A stretch of DNA of 64,000 nucleotides from Polytrichum commune (GCA_950295325.1 OX485805.1:45966758-46030757); one strand, 5' to 3'. Shown: positions 46,057 to 57,986, counted from the stretch's first letter. Notes: generated by a model from the sequence alone, not told the origin. A program made the numbers and translations.

Positions 46057-46601
46057 TACACCGTTTATGGTATTTAGTGTCATGTACACTATTTGCGAAG
46101 GGCCTAAACTAGATGCCTAGAGGTCTCAAAGTGTCACAACTGTTAATTGCCTGTATGAATCCATACGTCAACATAAGTTATTTTTTCAAGTGAAAAAGAA
46201 TTTTCATTATGACATTTAGAGTAGCACATTGTGATACGTTAGATGATAGTCTTGCGCTTTAGTATGCAAGGGGAAGATATTTTTGAGCTTACAAATAACA
46301 AGTGTGATGCGTTTACATTTTAGTATGCAAGAGGAAGATATTCTTGAACATACTAATGGCAAGTGTCATTTGTGTACACTTTAGTCAACTTATAGACCAT
46401 TGTGGAACATACACATCCACCTCATAACACTATTGAACATGCTCATGTTAAGATATTAGTAAGTGCACTCAAACGCCAAGTGTCCTGATGAGATGACAAT
46501 TATAATGAAGTTGTTAATCATCAATGTAAACCTAGCATATGCTTCAAAACAGGGTAAGTGATTCTATTTCGCATCTGACACTAAATACCATAAACGGTGT
46601 A
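46057..46601. mobile_element. TACACCGTTT-family element, complete
   Basis: 545 bp with perfect 26-bp terminal inverted repeats (46057-46082 and 46576-46601), beginning TACACCGTTTATGG and ending with its inverse. It is the best copy in the window and the reference for those at 1495, 26795, 34789 and 36895. It has no coding capacity. Flanks CCAG and GTGA show no clear duplication, so the superfamily is open. Confidence 0.8.
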
Positions 46602-48277
46602 GTGAGTTAAGACGCAAGTGATCCTCGATACTCGGCGAGACACGCATATTCATCGTGAACCTCAGAATGTGTGCCTCTTTTTGTTTTTTTTTCAAGTAGC
46701 TTAGTACTTTGTTGCACTGTCTCACAAGGGTGGATACACACTGATCACAAGATGCGATGTATACTTAGTGCACCTCTATATTTAGCTCATATTTAAGCAA
46801 AAATGGATATCCATGGGCGGGGTCACCCATAAACTTTCACATCGTATGAATTTCTCAAGAGATATGTAAACACTCAGTGTTCATTTGACTGTGATAATAC
46901 AGAAAAAAACATGAATGTGTTTCAATCCCAGATACTGGAATATAGAGAGATGCAGGGTAAAAGTCTGGATGTCTCCATGACTTTAAAAAAAAAAACTATT
47001 GCAATCATGTTAAATGTAAAAATTTAACAACCTAAGTGGATTTTGTGAGTCCAATAGTAGATACAAACAGCATACTGTTTTTCATACCTTGAATTCGGTT
47101 CCTTGTTGATTTCTAGGGACTACTTACTTCATGATAGTATGGGCGACCAGTTACGTATTCAAAACGATTTAGGGCTATTCAAGCATTGCAAATTCAATCT
47201 TCCCCAAAAATCGCGTTTCTTGCATCTCTCAAGAGGTTTCCTTATGCCTATGGATGCGGAAAACCATGGAGAGTTTTGTGGTAGATTTTGGTAGAAAAAG
47301 TCTGCGGCTGGCTTGTATTGAGTGTTCTTGTAAGCAGCGTTTTGCGTGCCCTTGGTTTGGGGTCCTCGACTTCAAGAACGGCCTCCACTTAAGCCCTATC
47401 AGATGGGTATGGCTACTGTAGTGAACCCTGGATGGTCCCACACGGCCATTTTGGGAGGTGTTGAGGTAATTTATTGCTATCTTAAGCTGATAATGTTAAC
47501 AGTGACCCCATCTAAAATAAACTATTTTTCTCGATTGCAAGCCCCCCATCTGTAAATTGTTTGAGAAATGGAAGTCCAGAGGTAATTTGAAGAGACTTGG
47601 TTCATCAGTCAGTGCAAGATGATTACATTGATATGTGCAACTGGGTTGCCCCACGCTAATTTATCAATATTCCACACTATTTTGAAACGTTATTATCATC
47701 ATGACAAAAGAGATGAATAGGTTTGATTTTTTTATTGCAGTTGCTATATGGACTATTCAACAAATTTATAATTTTTTGTGATTTGATTTTAATCCAAGGT
47801 ATTATGTATGGGTATAGAGGCAACTTATTCGCGAAGGCAATCTAATTGCACATATCATTGTAGCAAATCCAAGTACTCGTTTTCCTTGACATAGTTTTTA
47901 GACCTCATATGTATTTCATTCTTTCTTTAACTGAAGATTCACATGCTCATTAAATAGCCATATAGAGTAGAGGTGCCCATAACTGATCCCTTTGAGATTC
48001 TATGCCACATATGGAGAAGTATAAGGCGGTGCAAATTTATCTTGTGTATGAAGATAGAAATCAAGAGGATTTTGAATTTTTTGGTAGATTGTTTTCCTTA
48101 AATTGAAAATCTTGTGAATTTTTGAAGCCAAAAGCCCGGACACATTACAAGTATCTAGAGTATGCCATAACCGTTCATTTTGAGACGATTTCCTCCTCAC
48201 ATTAGCGCTCAAAATTAGGAACATGTGTCTGGCATTATCGATTCCTTGATGATACCATATCCGAAGTTGGAGTCTTA
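46602..48277. other. non-coding or unresolved interval
   Basis: The plus frames at 47103-47294 and 47346-47555 (PLVWGPRLQERPPLKPYQMG) look mildly coding-like, without ATG or clear splice partners. A poly-A run lies near 46985. No identity is offered. Confidence 0.3.
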
Positions 48278-48399
48278 GGGCTAGTTTTCATGTAGGCCAC
48301 TTTGCCCACCATATTCTAGTGAAAATGCAAATCCCACTTGGTGGCATCTACATTTCCACTAGAATCTGGTGGGTGAGCAACATACATGGAAACTAACCC
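48278..48399. mobile_element. 122-bp Tourist-like MITE, TTA target duplication
   Basis: Nearly a full palindrome: GGGCTAGTTTTCATGTAGGC inward on the left, and on the right, inverted, GGGTTAGTTTCCATGTATG, continuing to 'ccaccatattctagtgaaaa' against its inverse, about 52 bp on each side. TTA flanks at 48275-48277 and 48400-48402. End fragments of the family occur at 7589 and 41194. Confidence 0.8.
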
Positions 48400-48960
48400 T
48401 TAGAACCTCTGAAACGTGGAACCTTATTTTAACCACCCATGAAACGAAATTACTGAAATTAGTCCCAAGCCAATAAAAAAATATGGCATCTTATAAATTC
48501 CCGATGGGACCCTGATTGGGAATAGGTGGTTTGACTCTAAGTGCCCCTCAATGTTGTTGAGTGTTGAGCACAAAATGGTTAACATATAAGGCTGAGGCAT
48601 CTATAACCAACGAAACAATAGAGTTTGCATCTGTTTAGGAGGAGCAATAGCTGGGGATTATTTTTCTTGCGAATAGAACATACTCTAAGGAGAATGCAAT
48701 TTTTCTTTTATTCTTTCTTTCATGAATATGGAAATTGCTACAAATTTGAAATAGTAAAGTTTAGGGTAATACACAATCTATTTATAGGTTAACCGATAAC
48801 TGCTCCTCTAAATGCTAATTCTTGGCTACGACAATTGTCAAAACTCTTGTGAGGGTAATCAATCACAAACCACCACATCATAAACCTTATCTCCAAGTGC
48901 CTAAAAAAATAAAGATGTCATCCATGTCGGCATTACATGACCCTGGTGAGTGGTTGAATG
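48400..48960. other. non-coding interval
   Basis: Nothing recognised. Confidence 0.3.
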
Positions 48961-49334
48961 AACATGGTCGACTATGGATGCCTCGACCTTATTGAACACA
49001 TACTCGAATCTCTTTTAAACACATGTCTTTTGGTGTCTGTTCTTAGATGTATGTCGAACAAGACACAACTTAAATTAATATAGGCATCCACATTTCGGAG
49101 GTGTTAACTTTGGATTTAACACCATTTTGCCTATAATACATACTCTGGAACATGGTTGACTATGGATGCCTCGACCTTATTGAACACGTACTCGAATCTC
49201 TTTTAAACACATGTCTTTTGGTGTTTGTTCTTAGATGTATGTCGAACAAGACACCACTTAAATTAATATAAGTGTCCACATTTCGGAGGTGTTAACTTTG
49301 GATTTAACACCAGTTTGCCTATAATACATACTCT
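48961..49334 (+). repeat. tandem duplication of a 188-bp unit
   Basis: Two units (48961-49148 and 49149-49334) start 'aacatggt.gactatggatg' and end 'ttgcctataatacatactct', differing at only about ten positions. The unit includes words of the 0.38-kb repeat (cttttaaacacatgtctttt). High identity implies a recent event. It lies 360 bp beyond the end of gene B. Confidence 0.9.
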
Positions 49335-49693
49335 TTTGCAGATTTCACGTTCCTTTTCTATACACTGGAGCTAGACTTGATCTAGATCACTATGTAGTTA
49401 TATAGGTCACCCTCGCCTTTCAAAGCTTTACAAACATCTCTACTCCAAACTATTTCCATCCCTTTCTACAACAACATTAGTTACTGCTGACGAGGAACAA
49501 ACATTATAATCCGGTCTCTGAACTCAACACACAAGATGCCCTAATTTGCGGATGGAATTGTTGCAAAGGATACCCACATAAACTCATGCACATTTCCTCA
49601 TGGACGAGTTACTACCCATTCTTGGCCATGCTCGATTCAAATAAAGCCCGCACCTCCTCCTAAGTAGTTTTCAGCTCCTCCTCCCCCTTCTTC

Positions 49694-52323
49694 TCAAGGA
49701 ATTGTGTCGAATTTCGGTTCGAAAATGAAACTGGATTTGCACAATGGTGCGTCTCCGGCTCGGTGAGCAATATTGCACCACGTTTTTGTGGACATGTCAT
49801 ACACGAGCATGAGAACCATATCCTTGAGATCGTCACCACATTGACTGAGCTCATCTGTTTCCTCGACAGCCGATTCTCTCCTCACGCCGAGCAACAAAAT
49901 CTTCCTATCGCATGCAAACACATGCCAGCCATAATCTTGTAACTCGTCGAGCCTTGGATGGCGACAAATCTCCTTCAAAACCTCGGAATGGGCCTGGAAT
50001 TCCATCAACTTGCCTGCAACCAAGTCCAGTACAACTAATAGTCGACCATTGTTGGCCCCCTCAGGGAAGAACCCTGGACCTTGTGCAGCTGAAGAGCTAT
50101 GGAAATTGTACAAAGTTTCAGGCAGGTTGCTAGAAATCAGCACTCCTGAATGGAGGTCCCATGTATGGATGAGTCCAGCCATGAAGTCGACCGAAATGTA
50201 GCGACCATCTGCAGTAATGTCCTGAGGCCGGAGACATCTTTCCCACGTATTCGTATTTGGCTGACATCTTTCCCATTTATTTGTATGAGGCAGACGCCGA
50301 ACCCAAGTATTTGATACTGAGTTGTAGACCCAAAAATGTGTGGGCTCCTTAGAATCCAAGTTAAGTGCTGCACAGAACAGACGAAGGCAAGTTAATTAAA
50401 GACATACAGGGTATTAAATAACTAGCACCACCTAGCATGTCAGTTACAGATGTACCAATTGATGTACACTTTAGAATGGTTCTGCATTTCTGCATTTGGA
50501 ACACCACATCAATTATATTGCGAGCAGAGTAAACTTAATCACAGCATCTATCTGTTAGATGCTTAGAACCCCCTTAGGAGTAGTGTTGGAGCATGACTTT
50601 CTCATCACATGGAACTTCGAGCGATTCACCATGAACTAGGTAAATGGATGCGAGGAGCCTGGCCATGGGTCGTAGTAGGCGCATGACATATTGCCCTAGA
50701 GGTGCGGTAGTTTTTTGGGTGCCTACTATAAGTTGGTGTAGGGCAACACGTGTCCATTATCAGACATAGTGGTCCAACATGTTCATTGTTTATGGATGAT
50801 ATTGTGTCTCCTCCTATCCAGTTAAATTTTAAACAAGTCAACAATAATTGTGTGGCTTAACCACTACATCCTAGATGTTGTACTTGAGGAACCTTGCTAC
50901 AGAGAGTAGCAATCTATCTTTGTACGACAACCCATAGCAAGGCAATGTACATGTACAATATGAGACATAGCACTAATCATATCACGAGGACAACATGTCA
51001 TCATCCTTGTGTGCGATGATGAGGCAAGGAAAGTCTTTGAGTTTTGAGACGGTCACGGCTTAAATTGCAGGGAAACATGAGGTAAGGAAAACATGAGGTA
51101 AGGTAGACACACCTTATTCCAACATAGCTAGAATATTGACACCTAAGTTTGAGTGGTATTTCGTTAGGTGTGGATCTAAGATTGGACACCAAAAAAGCAT
51201 CATGTCTTTGAAATTTGAGATTGGACTTCGTGTTCAAAATATGCAAACCCATTCTAGATCCAATAGTCAACATGATCAAGGGGACCTATATGACCACTTA
51301 ATGAGGAGGACGTAGTCTTCACTTTGATCAAAGAAATTTTCATATGATCTCCAAATATCATGAGGCTAGCAAATGGCTACATGCACGATATGGACTTGCT
51401 AATCATCATCTCGCACTAATCGCGTATTCCATTCATATCCTACGAGAAGTGGGTGCAAAGATAAGAATGTACCCAAATAACACACAAAATCTACCTCAGC
51501 ATGGACAAATCACGAAAACTTGGGGAAGTGGAGTGATGGGCCTCTAAAAAGTGCGACAAATTTGTGACGAGACGTAGTACTACGTATGTACATTACAGAA
51601 AATGGAATATTGGCTCAATTCTGCATGCACGATATGGACTTGCTAATCGTTATTTCGCACTAATCATGGATTCCATTCATATCCTACGAGAAGTGGGTGC
51701 AAAGAGAAGAATGTACCCAAATAACACACGAAATCTACCTTAACATGGACAAATCATGAAAAACTTGGGGAAGTGGAGTGATGGGCCTCTACAAAGTGCG
51801 ACAAATTTGTGACGAGATGTAGTAATATGCATGTACCTTCACAGAAAATGGAATATTGGCTCAATTCTGCGTCCACCACCATCAGAAACACGGTGCGGTG
51901 GGGGTTCGCTTCCATTCCAAGTAGAGGGGGAAGGTGGTGCGATGCTTGTGTGAGTGGATTGGAAACAACCAAATGAACACATGGAGTCTCCTCGAACTCC
52001 GGGTGCAAATCAAACTTTGCAAAGCACAGCAAGCCTCCGTCTGCGGCAACTGGTTGGCCATCGTACTGGGAGGGAAGACCATACCACTTCCCCTCCATCC
52101 CATCGTAGGCCCAAACCTTCTTCGGCCTCGTTTCCATCACGACCGCCATATTCCTCGAGTGGGCCTTGGACTCGTTCAAAGCTTGCTGGAAACCCGGTGA
52201 CACGATTTTCGAGTACCAGTGCTTGGAGAGCGTCCGAATCTGCACTATGCAATGTAATGGCAAGCGTGCGAATATCAACTCCATCGCCACTTGTGGCAGT
52301 TTGCTCCAGATCTTGTGGTCCAT
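49694..52323 (-). CDS. F-box protein, gene B (two exons)
   Basis: Exon 1 is 52323-51837 and exon 2 50367-49694; the joined frame is 386 codons plus a stop. The donor GAAG|GTACAT (51837/51836) and acceptor TTCTGTGCAG|CA (50368/50367) give a phase-1 intron of 1469 bp at the same codon as in gene A. The ATG at 52323 starts MDHKIWSKLPQVAMELIFAR, an F-box at about residues 3-45. VAADGGLLCFAK, FLMVVDAE and QYSIFCEG are shared with A. Exon 2 carries the same three decapeptide repeats, DGRYISVD, HTWDLHSG and GFFPEGANNGRL; identity to A looks near one half by eye. Likely an SCF substrate receptor of unknown target. The frame is intact and the splice sites are sound, so it is probably functional. Confidence 0.88.
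51140..51380 (+). repeat. 0.38-kb dispersed repeat inside intron 1 of gene B
   Basis: Words 'acctaagtttgagtggtatt', 'ggtgtggatctaagattgga', 'ttcaaaatatgcaaacccat', 'gacctatatgaccacttaat' match 18590-18800. The following part of the repeat (gctaatcatcatctcgcact, ctacgagaagtgggtgcaaa) is included in the adjoining tandem duplication. Confidence 0.65.
51381..51870 (+). repeat. tandem duplication across the exon 1/intron border of gene B
   Basis: 51381-51624 and 51625-51870 are two copies of a 245-bp unit that contains the tail of the 0.38-kb repeat, the start of the intron and the last 30 or so bases of exon 1. The upstream (working) copy has GAAG|GTACATG. In the intronic copy the place reads TGTAATGTACAT, so the donor is destroyed. 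The pseudo-exon is 51624-51595. Confidence 0.9.
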
Positions 52324-52335
52324 AGATGGGGTTGC

Positions 52336-52464
52336 CTGTGCAAATTGCAATATGAATTGAAGTTACAGCAAACCAGAAAAACTTGTCAGTTAAGGGCAAT
52401 CAATCTGCTGAAGCTGATGTCCTCTATGAATAAGTAATCACATGGCGTCGTCGACAGTACTAAC
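52336..52464 (-). other. probable 5'-UTR intron of gene B
   Basis: Donor TTTGCAG|GTTAGT (52465/52464) and acceptor 'caatttgcacag|GCAACC' (52336/52335) define a 129-bp intron ending 12 bases before the ATG. The preceding exon (about 52600-52465) has the pyrimidine- and CTAAA-rich look of a plant leader (aaaccctaaaaaaacacaac). No TATA box was picked out. Confidence 0.55.
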
Positions 52465-52817
52465 CTGCAAACTAGGTATGGTTAGTGTGTGTGTGTGGAA
52501 GTTGTGTTTTTTTAGGGTTTGTTGTTTGATCTGCTTGCTGGGAGCATCCCCAGTCCAAAGGGATGGAGTTTCGGTTTGCCCAAACTCTAAGCTTTTGCTT
52601 ACTACAAACCTTTGCACCTGGCAATACTGACGAGTTTGAGAGCCCTAAAAGAGGCAAACACACGACAATGTTGGAGTGATACTGATCTGAGAATGAAGTT
52701 AGTTTTCTTTGTCCAATTTCTAGTTTCTCTGCTACTGCAACCTCTTGAACTCCACCATATCATTGCTTCTAATGAGTTTGCTTTACGAAATTTGAAGGCA
52801 TGTTATTTCAAACCTAA

Positions 52818-53300
52818 CTAATACTTTGAAGTCTTGTTGATGGCCATGGCAATGCAATTCTCTACACGCCTCCACAACTGGCATTCCGCTTCATCACTCA
52901 AGTCACCGAAGTGTGTCAAATCGTCCAATGAGCTGAAACATCCTAGCCACTTCACAGACAACCCACTATCAAAGGGAGCAAAGTTTTGCCAAAGCTGGAT
53001 CAATCACTCCACAGGTAGAAGAAAGAGACTTACCGGGATGTCATGGATGCACAGATCACCAATTGGGATGATGTCAGCATCCAAAGGAATTTTGTGCTTT
53101 GCTTCCATAACCACTAATCTGTAAGCAACAATCTCTTGACAGCTTCCAGAAGGAGTTTATTCACACCCGGGAGCCTTCAAAGAGTGTCAAGTAAGCAGGA
53201 GCTCAACAGCTTCACCAGAGATCCATCAACACTGGAACACAACATAACCCAAGATCCGGTTGAAATCCTCAAAGCTCTTCAATGTGCTAGACTTTGTCTT
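52818..53300 (-). pseudogene. coding-like segment, unidentified gene end
   Basis: Minus-strand pieces read in order SLVKLLSSCLL (about 53210), then LVVMEAKHKIPLDADIIPIG (53112-53035), then LWQNFAPFDSGLSVKWLGCF through WRRVENCIAMAINKTSKY and TAG at 52818. Between the last two is GTAAGT...CCAG of only 39 bp, too short for a normal plant intron; read through, it contains a stop. This could be a gene end with a very short intron or a decaying copy. A separate perfect donor (AAG|GTAAGTAAC) after RIVDAACKPK near 53605 may be an upstream exon. Family not recognised. Confidence 0.4.
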
Positions 53301-53851
53301 TGCATCTTGAAAACTAAAAATGATTGCAATTTCAAGCTGCAGTTACACCTTTACTTGGATGATTAGTCCGCATGCAGTGTGTACGAGTTGTGCAGCTTCT
53401 AGTTGGGCAAATATGAGACGCAGTCGATCAATAGATATTCATGTTGGCTTACTTAGGAAGCAAGCATGTATGGAGAGTAGATGTCTATGTACTGCTTGTT
53501 TGACAAAGTGAACCTTAGAATGTGTGCCTAAGTTGTATTTTTGAGCTGCGTAAGCTATTTTTCTTGGAGGCTCGCACTAAGTTACTTACCTTGGGCTTGC
53601 AGGCCGCGTCCACAATTCGAAGGTGATTAAGTTTTAGAGTCATTTATTAAGTTGTCATGACAATTCTCATTGCATTGGTAATAAAGTTTGTGAGTGGAAA
53701 AATATCTGACAGAGTACAGTTGCAAACAACAGAGCTATTACTGACACACATCATTTTGGTTTCTGCGGATCATTTTGGCTTCGATAACTTACTGCTCGGA
53801 AACTGGAATACACGCAAGCTTGGGAGAAGATGATCCTCCTGGGCGAGGTTT
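53301..53851. other. unresolved interval upstream of the 52.8-kb coding patch
   Basis: Contains the donor-like CAAGCCCAAG|GTAAGT on the minus strand (near 53605). The words 'gaacct.agaatgtgtgcct' at about 53511 recur at 46658. Nothing else was recognised. Confidence 0.3.
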
Positions 53852-54325
53852 GGAGCCACTTTACACACAGACCAAGAGCCATGACCATGTTAATCTAAGA
53901 GCCCTTGAAAATCAATCCAAAGGCCGTATGACTGTGAGAAAGAGATCTCCTATTTCACATATGATGGGCCCTCAAGTTTAATGTACAAGTCAAAGTGGGC
54001 CATGTTAGAGAGATTGCAAGATGTGTTCAACTTCGGGTCCCCACCATGGCAGTATAATATTTCTAGGAGTTAATTATAATTTAACTGATTATCACAACCC
54101 TTCATTGCATTAATGAGTCCCACATCTTCTTGACATGCCTCATGCAATATCCGTTAGATCATGAAACATTATCCACTTGCGACCATATGCGATGCCATGT
54201 AAATGTTTTCATTCATTCAAATTTATTTGGTCCCTCGGACCTTCAATGTCTAGTTTAAAGTGAACTTGGATCATTTCCAGCTTCTCGACCAATCAAGTCA
54301 TTCGTATATCACGGGAAAAGGCCCC
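53852..54325 (+). mobile_element. diverged GGGCCACTTC-family MITE
   Basis: The left end 'ggagccactttacacacaga' plus 'ccaagagccatgaccatg', 'aaaggccgtatga' and 'gggccctcaagtttaatgta' align with 13245 and 24912. The right end 'cacgggaaaaggcccctca' is worn. Confidence 0.6.
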
Positions 54326-54345
54326 TCAATCCCTAGTGTAGAGTT

Positions 54346-54560
54346 GCCTAGTAATGTCCAAGGACATTTTCGGGCATAATCCATCATTGTGATCCTCAGG
54401 TTTCCAAGTCCAACCGGTCACATGCTTTAATCTTTCGGTTTTCCTCTACTAATATGAAGTACATTCCATAGGTTCTCTAGAACAATCCCTAATTCTCATG
54501 AAATCTTGAACTTCAACCGGTTATTTCTCAACCTCAACCCATTCAACTGTACCTACACTA
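54346..54560 (-). mobile_element. AACCGG element, inverted copy
   Basis: Words 'ttcgggcataatccatc', 'tccaagtccaaccggtcaca', 'cggttttcctctactaatat', 'aaatcttgaacttcaaccgg' and 'ttatttctcaacctcaaccc' are the reverse of 43990-44190. About two mutated units remain. It abuts the MITE at 53852-54325. Confidence 0.65.
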
Positions 54561-55141
54561 AACTATGGGCCACGTATTGCTAAAACTCTACAAAATTAAC
54601 GTGGACGATTATTTTATTTGGTGCTACTTGTTTCATACAACTAATATTCAATGTATCGGTCGGACGTCTTCATGAAGACTCGTCTTGAACCCACATTAGT
54701 TCCACGTCGACTAGAGAATTAACGTGGCCCATCCTAATTATTTCCACACTAATTTCCCACCCACACTCATAGGACTCTTCAGTGTAACCCGTTCACTGGA
54801 GTGGGCCTCAGTCCCTTCTAAAATACATAGCTACCATTAATTGATTCGATTAGGTGTGTCAATGTTAACAGCTAAACACTGTGTCAAGGCATCCAGACTA
54901 GGGTTAATGTATGTCGGTCACTCGGAGCAATCAGGCCCCCATTTCCGGGAAGCCAGAGAAAACGACTGGGCATCATTCTCCAGGCGGAGTGAATATCGCG
55001 CTTGTGTCGATGCAACTTCGCGTTCTTTTAGTGCACCGAGCAACCTTTACACGCGCTTGCTAACCACGAAGGGCGAATGAATAGTGGGGCCAATCGGTGT
55101 GGCAAAGGATGCAAGTGGACACCCGAATGGGCACGAAAACA
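54561..55141. other. non-coding interval
   Basis: The plus frame 54841-55080 has no motif. No repeat family was recognised. Confidence 0.35.
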
Positions 55142-55513
55142 CACATACACTTTAAACTCCGTAATATCACGCTCATGGCCACCAAAGTGCACGTGATATT
55201 AAGGAGTTGTGTAGTGTTGACATGGACGTCGCGTGATGAAAGAGAATCAGTCTAGCATGTGACATTATGGAATTTTTCACAATGTCAATAGTGTAGTAAA
55301 TGACAATAGTTATGATTATGATGGTAGCGGGACGCGTGTGAGCATGTGGTTTGAGTCCTTCGGGGGTTTATTTTAATGTCGAAAACCTGTGATGTGTGTG
55401 AGGGATACGTGATAACAAGGAGCGAGATGTAAACTGAGAGCATCTGTTCCCTAGGGTTTTGGGATATAAGAGAAGTGGCATTAAGGAAGTTGATATTATG
55501 GAGTTTGGGGTGT
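55142..55513. repeat. inverted-repeat element (family of 2424)
   Basis: 'actttaaactccgtaatatc', 'ccaccaaagtgcacgtgata', 'gtagtgttgacatggacg' match 2424-2510. The end 'gaagttgatattatggagtt' matches 2848-2866. The left end folds: CTCCGTAATATCACG (55157) with CGTGATATTAAGGAG (55192), about 15 pairs with one mismatch. Confidence 0.6.
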
Positions 55514-56025
55514 AATTTACATATTTGTAATTTACATTGGTTTTTGCTTTTCATTCACTGACACTATCTTAGGTAATTGGAGACTTTCCATAGTCTCAAA
55601 GTAATATATGGATGACTACAACATGAAGTCGCCCTAAACATAGGCTACGCTATATCCAAAAAAAAAATGTTATTAGTCGAGTCTCAGAGTTAATGGTTGG
55701 CCAATATAAGCACATTAGGTAGAGCACTTGAAACTTATTATAACATAAAATCCAAGGAATACATGCATATTCAATATATAATAAACCCCAAATCCTTCAA
55801 CCTACAAAACTAGAGTGTAATAAATGCATTTTTCATTGAAACATAAGAGTTTTGTCCCAATAAAATAATAAAATAAATAACATTCATTGGATATTCTATA
55901 TGGATATTCATCCAAACCCAAACATAATAGGATTTGTAAGTAACCCAAAGTCTAGTCCAATTGTACTGAACACACAATGCACGTAGACTTACTAGTAGAC
56001 TACTATAATTTTAAACATGCTAGAT
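55514..56025. other. AT-rich spacer
   Basis: Nothing recognised up to the stop of the transposon gene. Confidence 0.35.
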
Positions 56026-56513
56026 CTATAATAATAGATTATGTACAAAATTGTTAGATATTATTGGTGGTTGTTCACAACCAAACAACTTGACTTCTAC
56101 CAAGGTCTCATTGGCTTGATTCACCCACAAGGTGAGCAAGGTGTTTTTTACAAATGTTATGTACTTTTGAGGGATGGATAGTGACCCACTATGATTCTCC
56201 CTTGGTTTCCATGCTATAAATACAAAATTTGTGTCTATCCAACTTGCACCATGATCAGAATCCACCCTCAGAAGAAAATTATGCTTTATATCCCAATCTA
56301 TGTAATGATGGATCACATCTTCAGTACATGTTGTTGGTCGGTAGTATTCCATCTGAGCTATTGGAAATGAGGACTAGAAATTACCAAATTTGGTTGAGAC
56401 AAGGCTTTTGCCACCCAAACCGGTTTAGCATATGTCTCATCTCTGGGATGCAATATGAGTATATAACCTTCACGACAGTCCAATGCAACACGGAAAGATT
56501 GTAGGGGACGATT

Positions 56514-57378
56514 CACGGGGAGGTCACTCCCTCTTTAAATAATGCATACATGCGCGCTCAGTACCTATTTATCGGGGGGCTATTTACCTTGCAATTTTTT
56601 TTATAAGGTATGGTATTTTTCAAAATAAAGGTAAATGCTTGTCTTTTCATAAACCCTATTAGTTATTATAATTTTTTGGTGGAATCATTTAAAAATGCCC
56701 TATTTCATTTATACTTTAATTTTTTCTTATATTCCAAGTAACCAATTTGTTTTTTCTCGGAGCCCAATTGTTGTCCATTTTTTCTTAAACCGCATTTTAT
56801 TTTGTACGCCCCATTTTTTTTGGTTATGTAAGTGACATTTTTTTTCATGAAGGAAATTTCTCTTCTTACAACCATGAATTGTGAAGTTCAGCTACAATGC
56901 TAAACTCACATGAACTAAATCAAAACAATAAACCTAAGGCAAAGGCATGCAACTAAAGCATTGTCTTAGACTATGAAATAAAGTCAAACAAAGCACCGAA
57001 ATTTTCCCTCCCGGCATGTGGGTAGAGACCATTAACTCCACATTCGAACCGTTGGTTCAGTAACGTTCAAGCAAGCCAAACCATCCATCCAAGCATTTTC
57101 AACATAAAATTGCCTTTTTTCATCCACTAGCACATACCCTACCCTAGACCTGCTACCCCTAGTAATTGTTTCCAAGCTATTTTACATATACTGACTAGAT
57201 AAAGGAGGCCATTATATGTGATGTTATTTTACATGTATACAAGTTTCATTATTTTAGAACCCCCTATATTATATGTATGATTTTTTATTTTTTTGCAAAA
57301 TTTACCTACAATGAATATATTAAACTTTTTTTTTTATCACATGTTGTTTTTACAATTTTTGCCAATGACCTCCCTGTG
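56514..57378. mobile_element. hAT-like element inserted in the transposon gene, 8-bp TSD
   Basis: 865 bp. The left end is CACGGGGAGGTCACTCCC and the right end, inverted, CACAGGGAGGTCATTGGC. Flanked by GGACGATT at 56506-56513 and 57379-57386. Removing it brings ...GLASNRP and LQSFRVALD... of the host frame together, so both edges are set by the protein as well as by the duplication. Its ends match those of 31564-32397 and an inverted partial copy lies at 62920-63420. Confidence 0.88.
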
Positions 57379-57986
57379 GGACGATTACTAGCAAGCCCAA
57401 CATAATGGTTGTCCTCGTCAAACTCCTCACAAACTCTCCATTCTCCAAAGCCTAGTCTCCGATGCAGGAACATCTACACGACTTTGTGGTCAAAAACCAT
57501 GCCTTAAAATAAGGGGACCATCTTGATGAATGTCCATCAAAGCTGAACAAACATGTGTCCAATAGCCTATGCAAGTTTCATATTGGTGGCAAAATGATCC
57601 ACCAACATTCACTACCCACAAACAAATCCCAATATTGTATGAAGCCCGATATGCCTTTTAAAATGTTCTTCGCATTCTTCATGGATATTGGTTTGTAAGG
57701 TTTGGACTCCCCATCCAGTAACATCATCTTACCCTCCTCATCAACACACCAAACAAGAAGCCCTTGTGGTCGGCTTCAATCTTGCATCGTACACAATAGC
57801 TTGTATTACATGGCCAGAATACCGTTATCACGCACATAAAAACCAAAATTGTTGAGCCTTTGTGTGCCCAATCAGATGATGAACTCCACTCCGAAGATAT
57901 GTTTCTATAAATGTTTTGAAGTCTTGCACCTCCTCAATCATATGTGGGATGATGGGAGCGTTGTTCAAATCCATATACAACTTCAT

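Noticed and set aside
51934-52399. Frames on both strands over exon 1 of gene B
   Set aside because: Shadows of the real exon; the true frame has the F-box and matches gene A.
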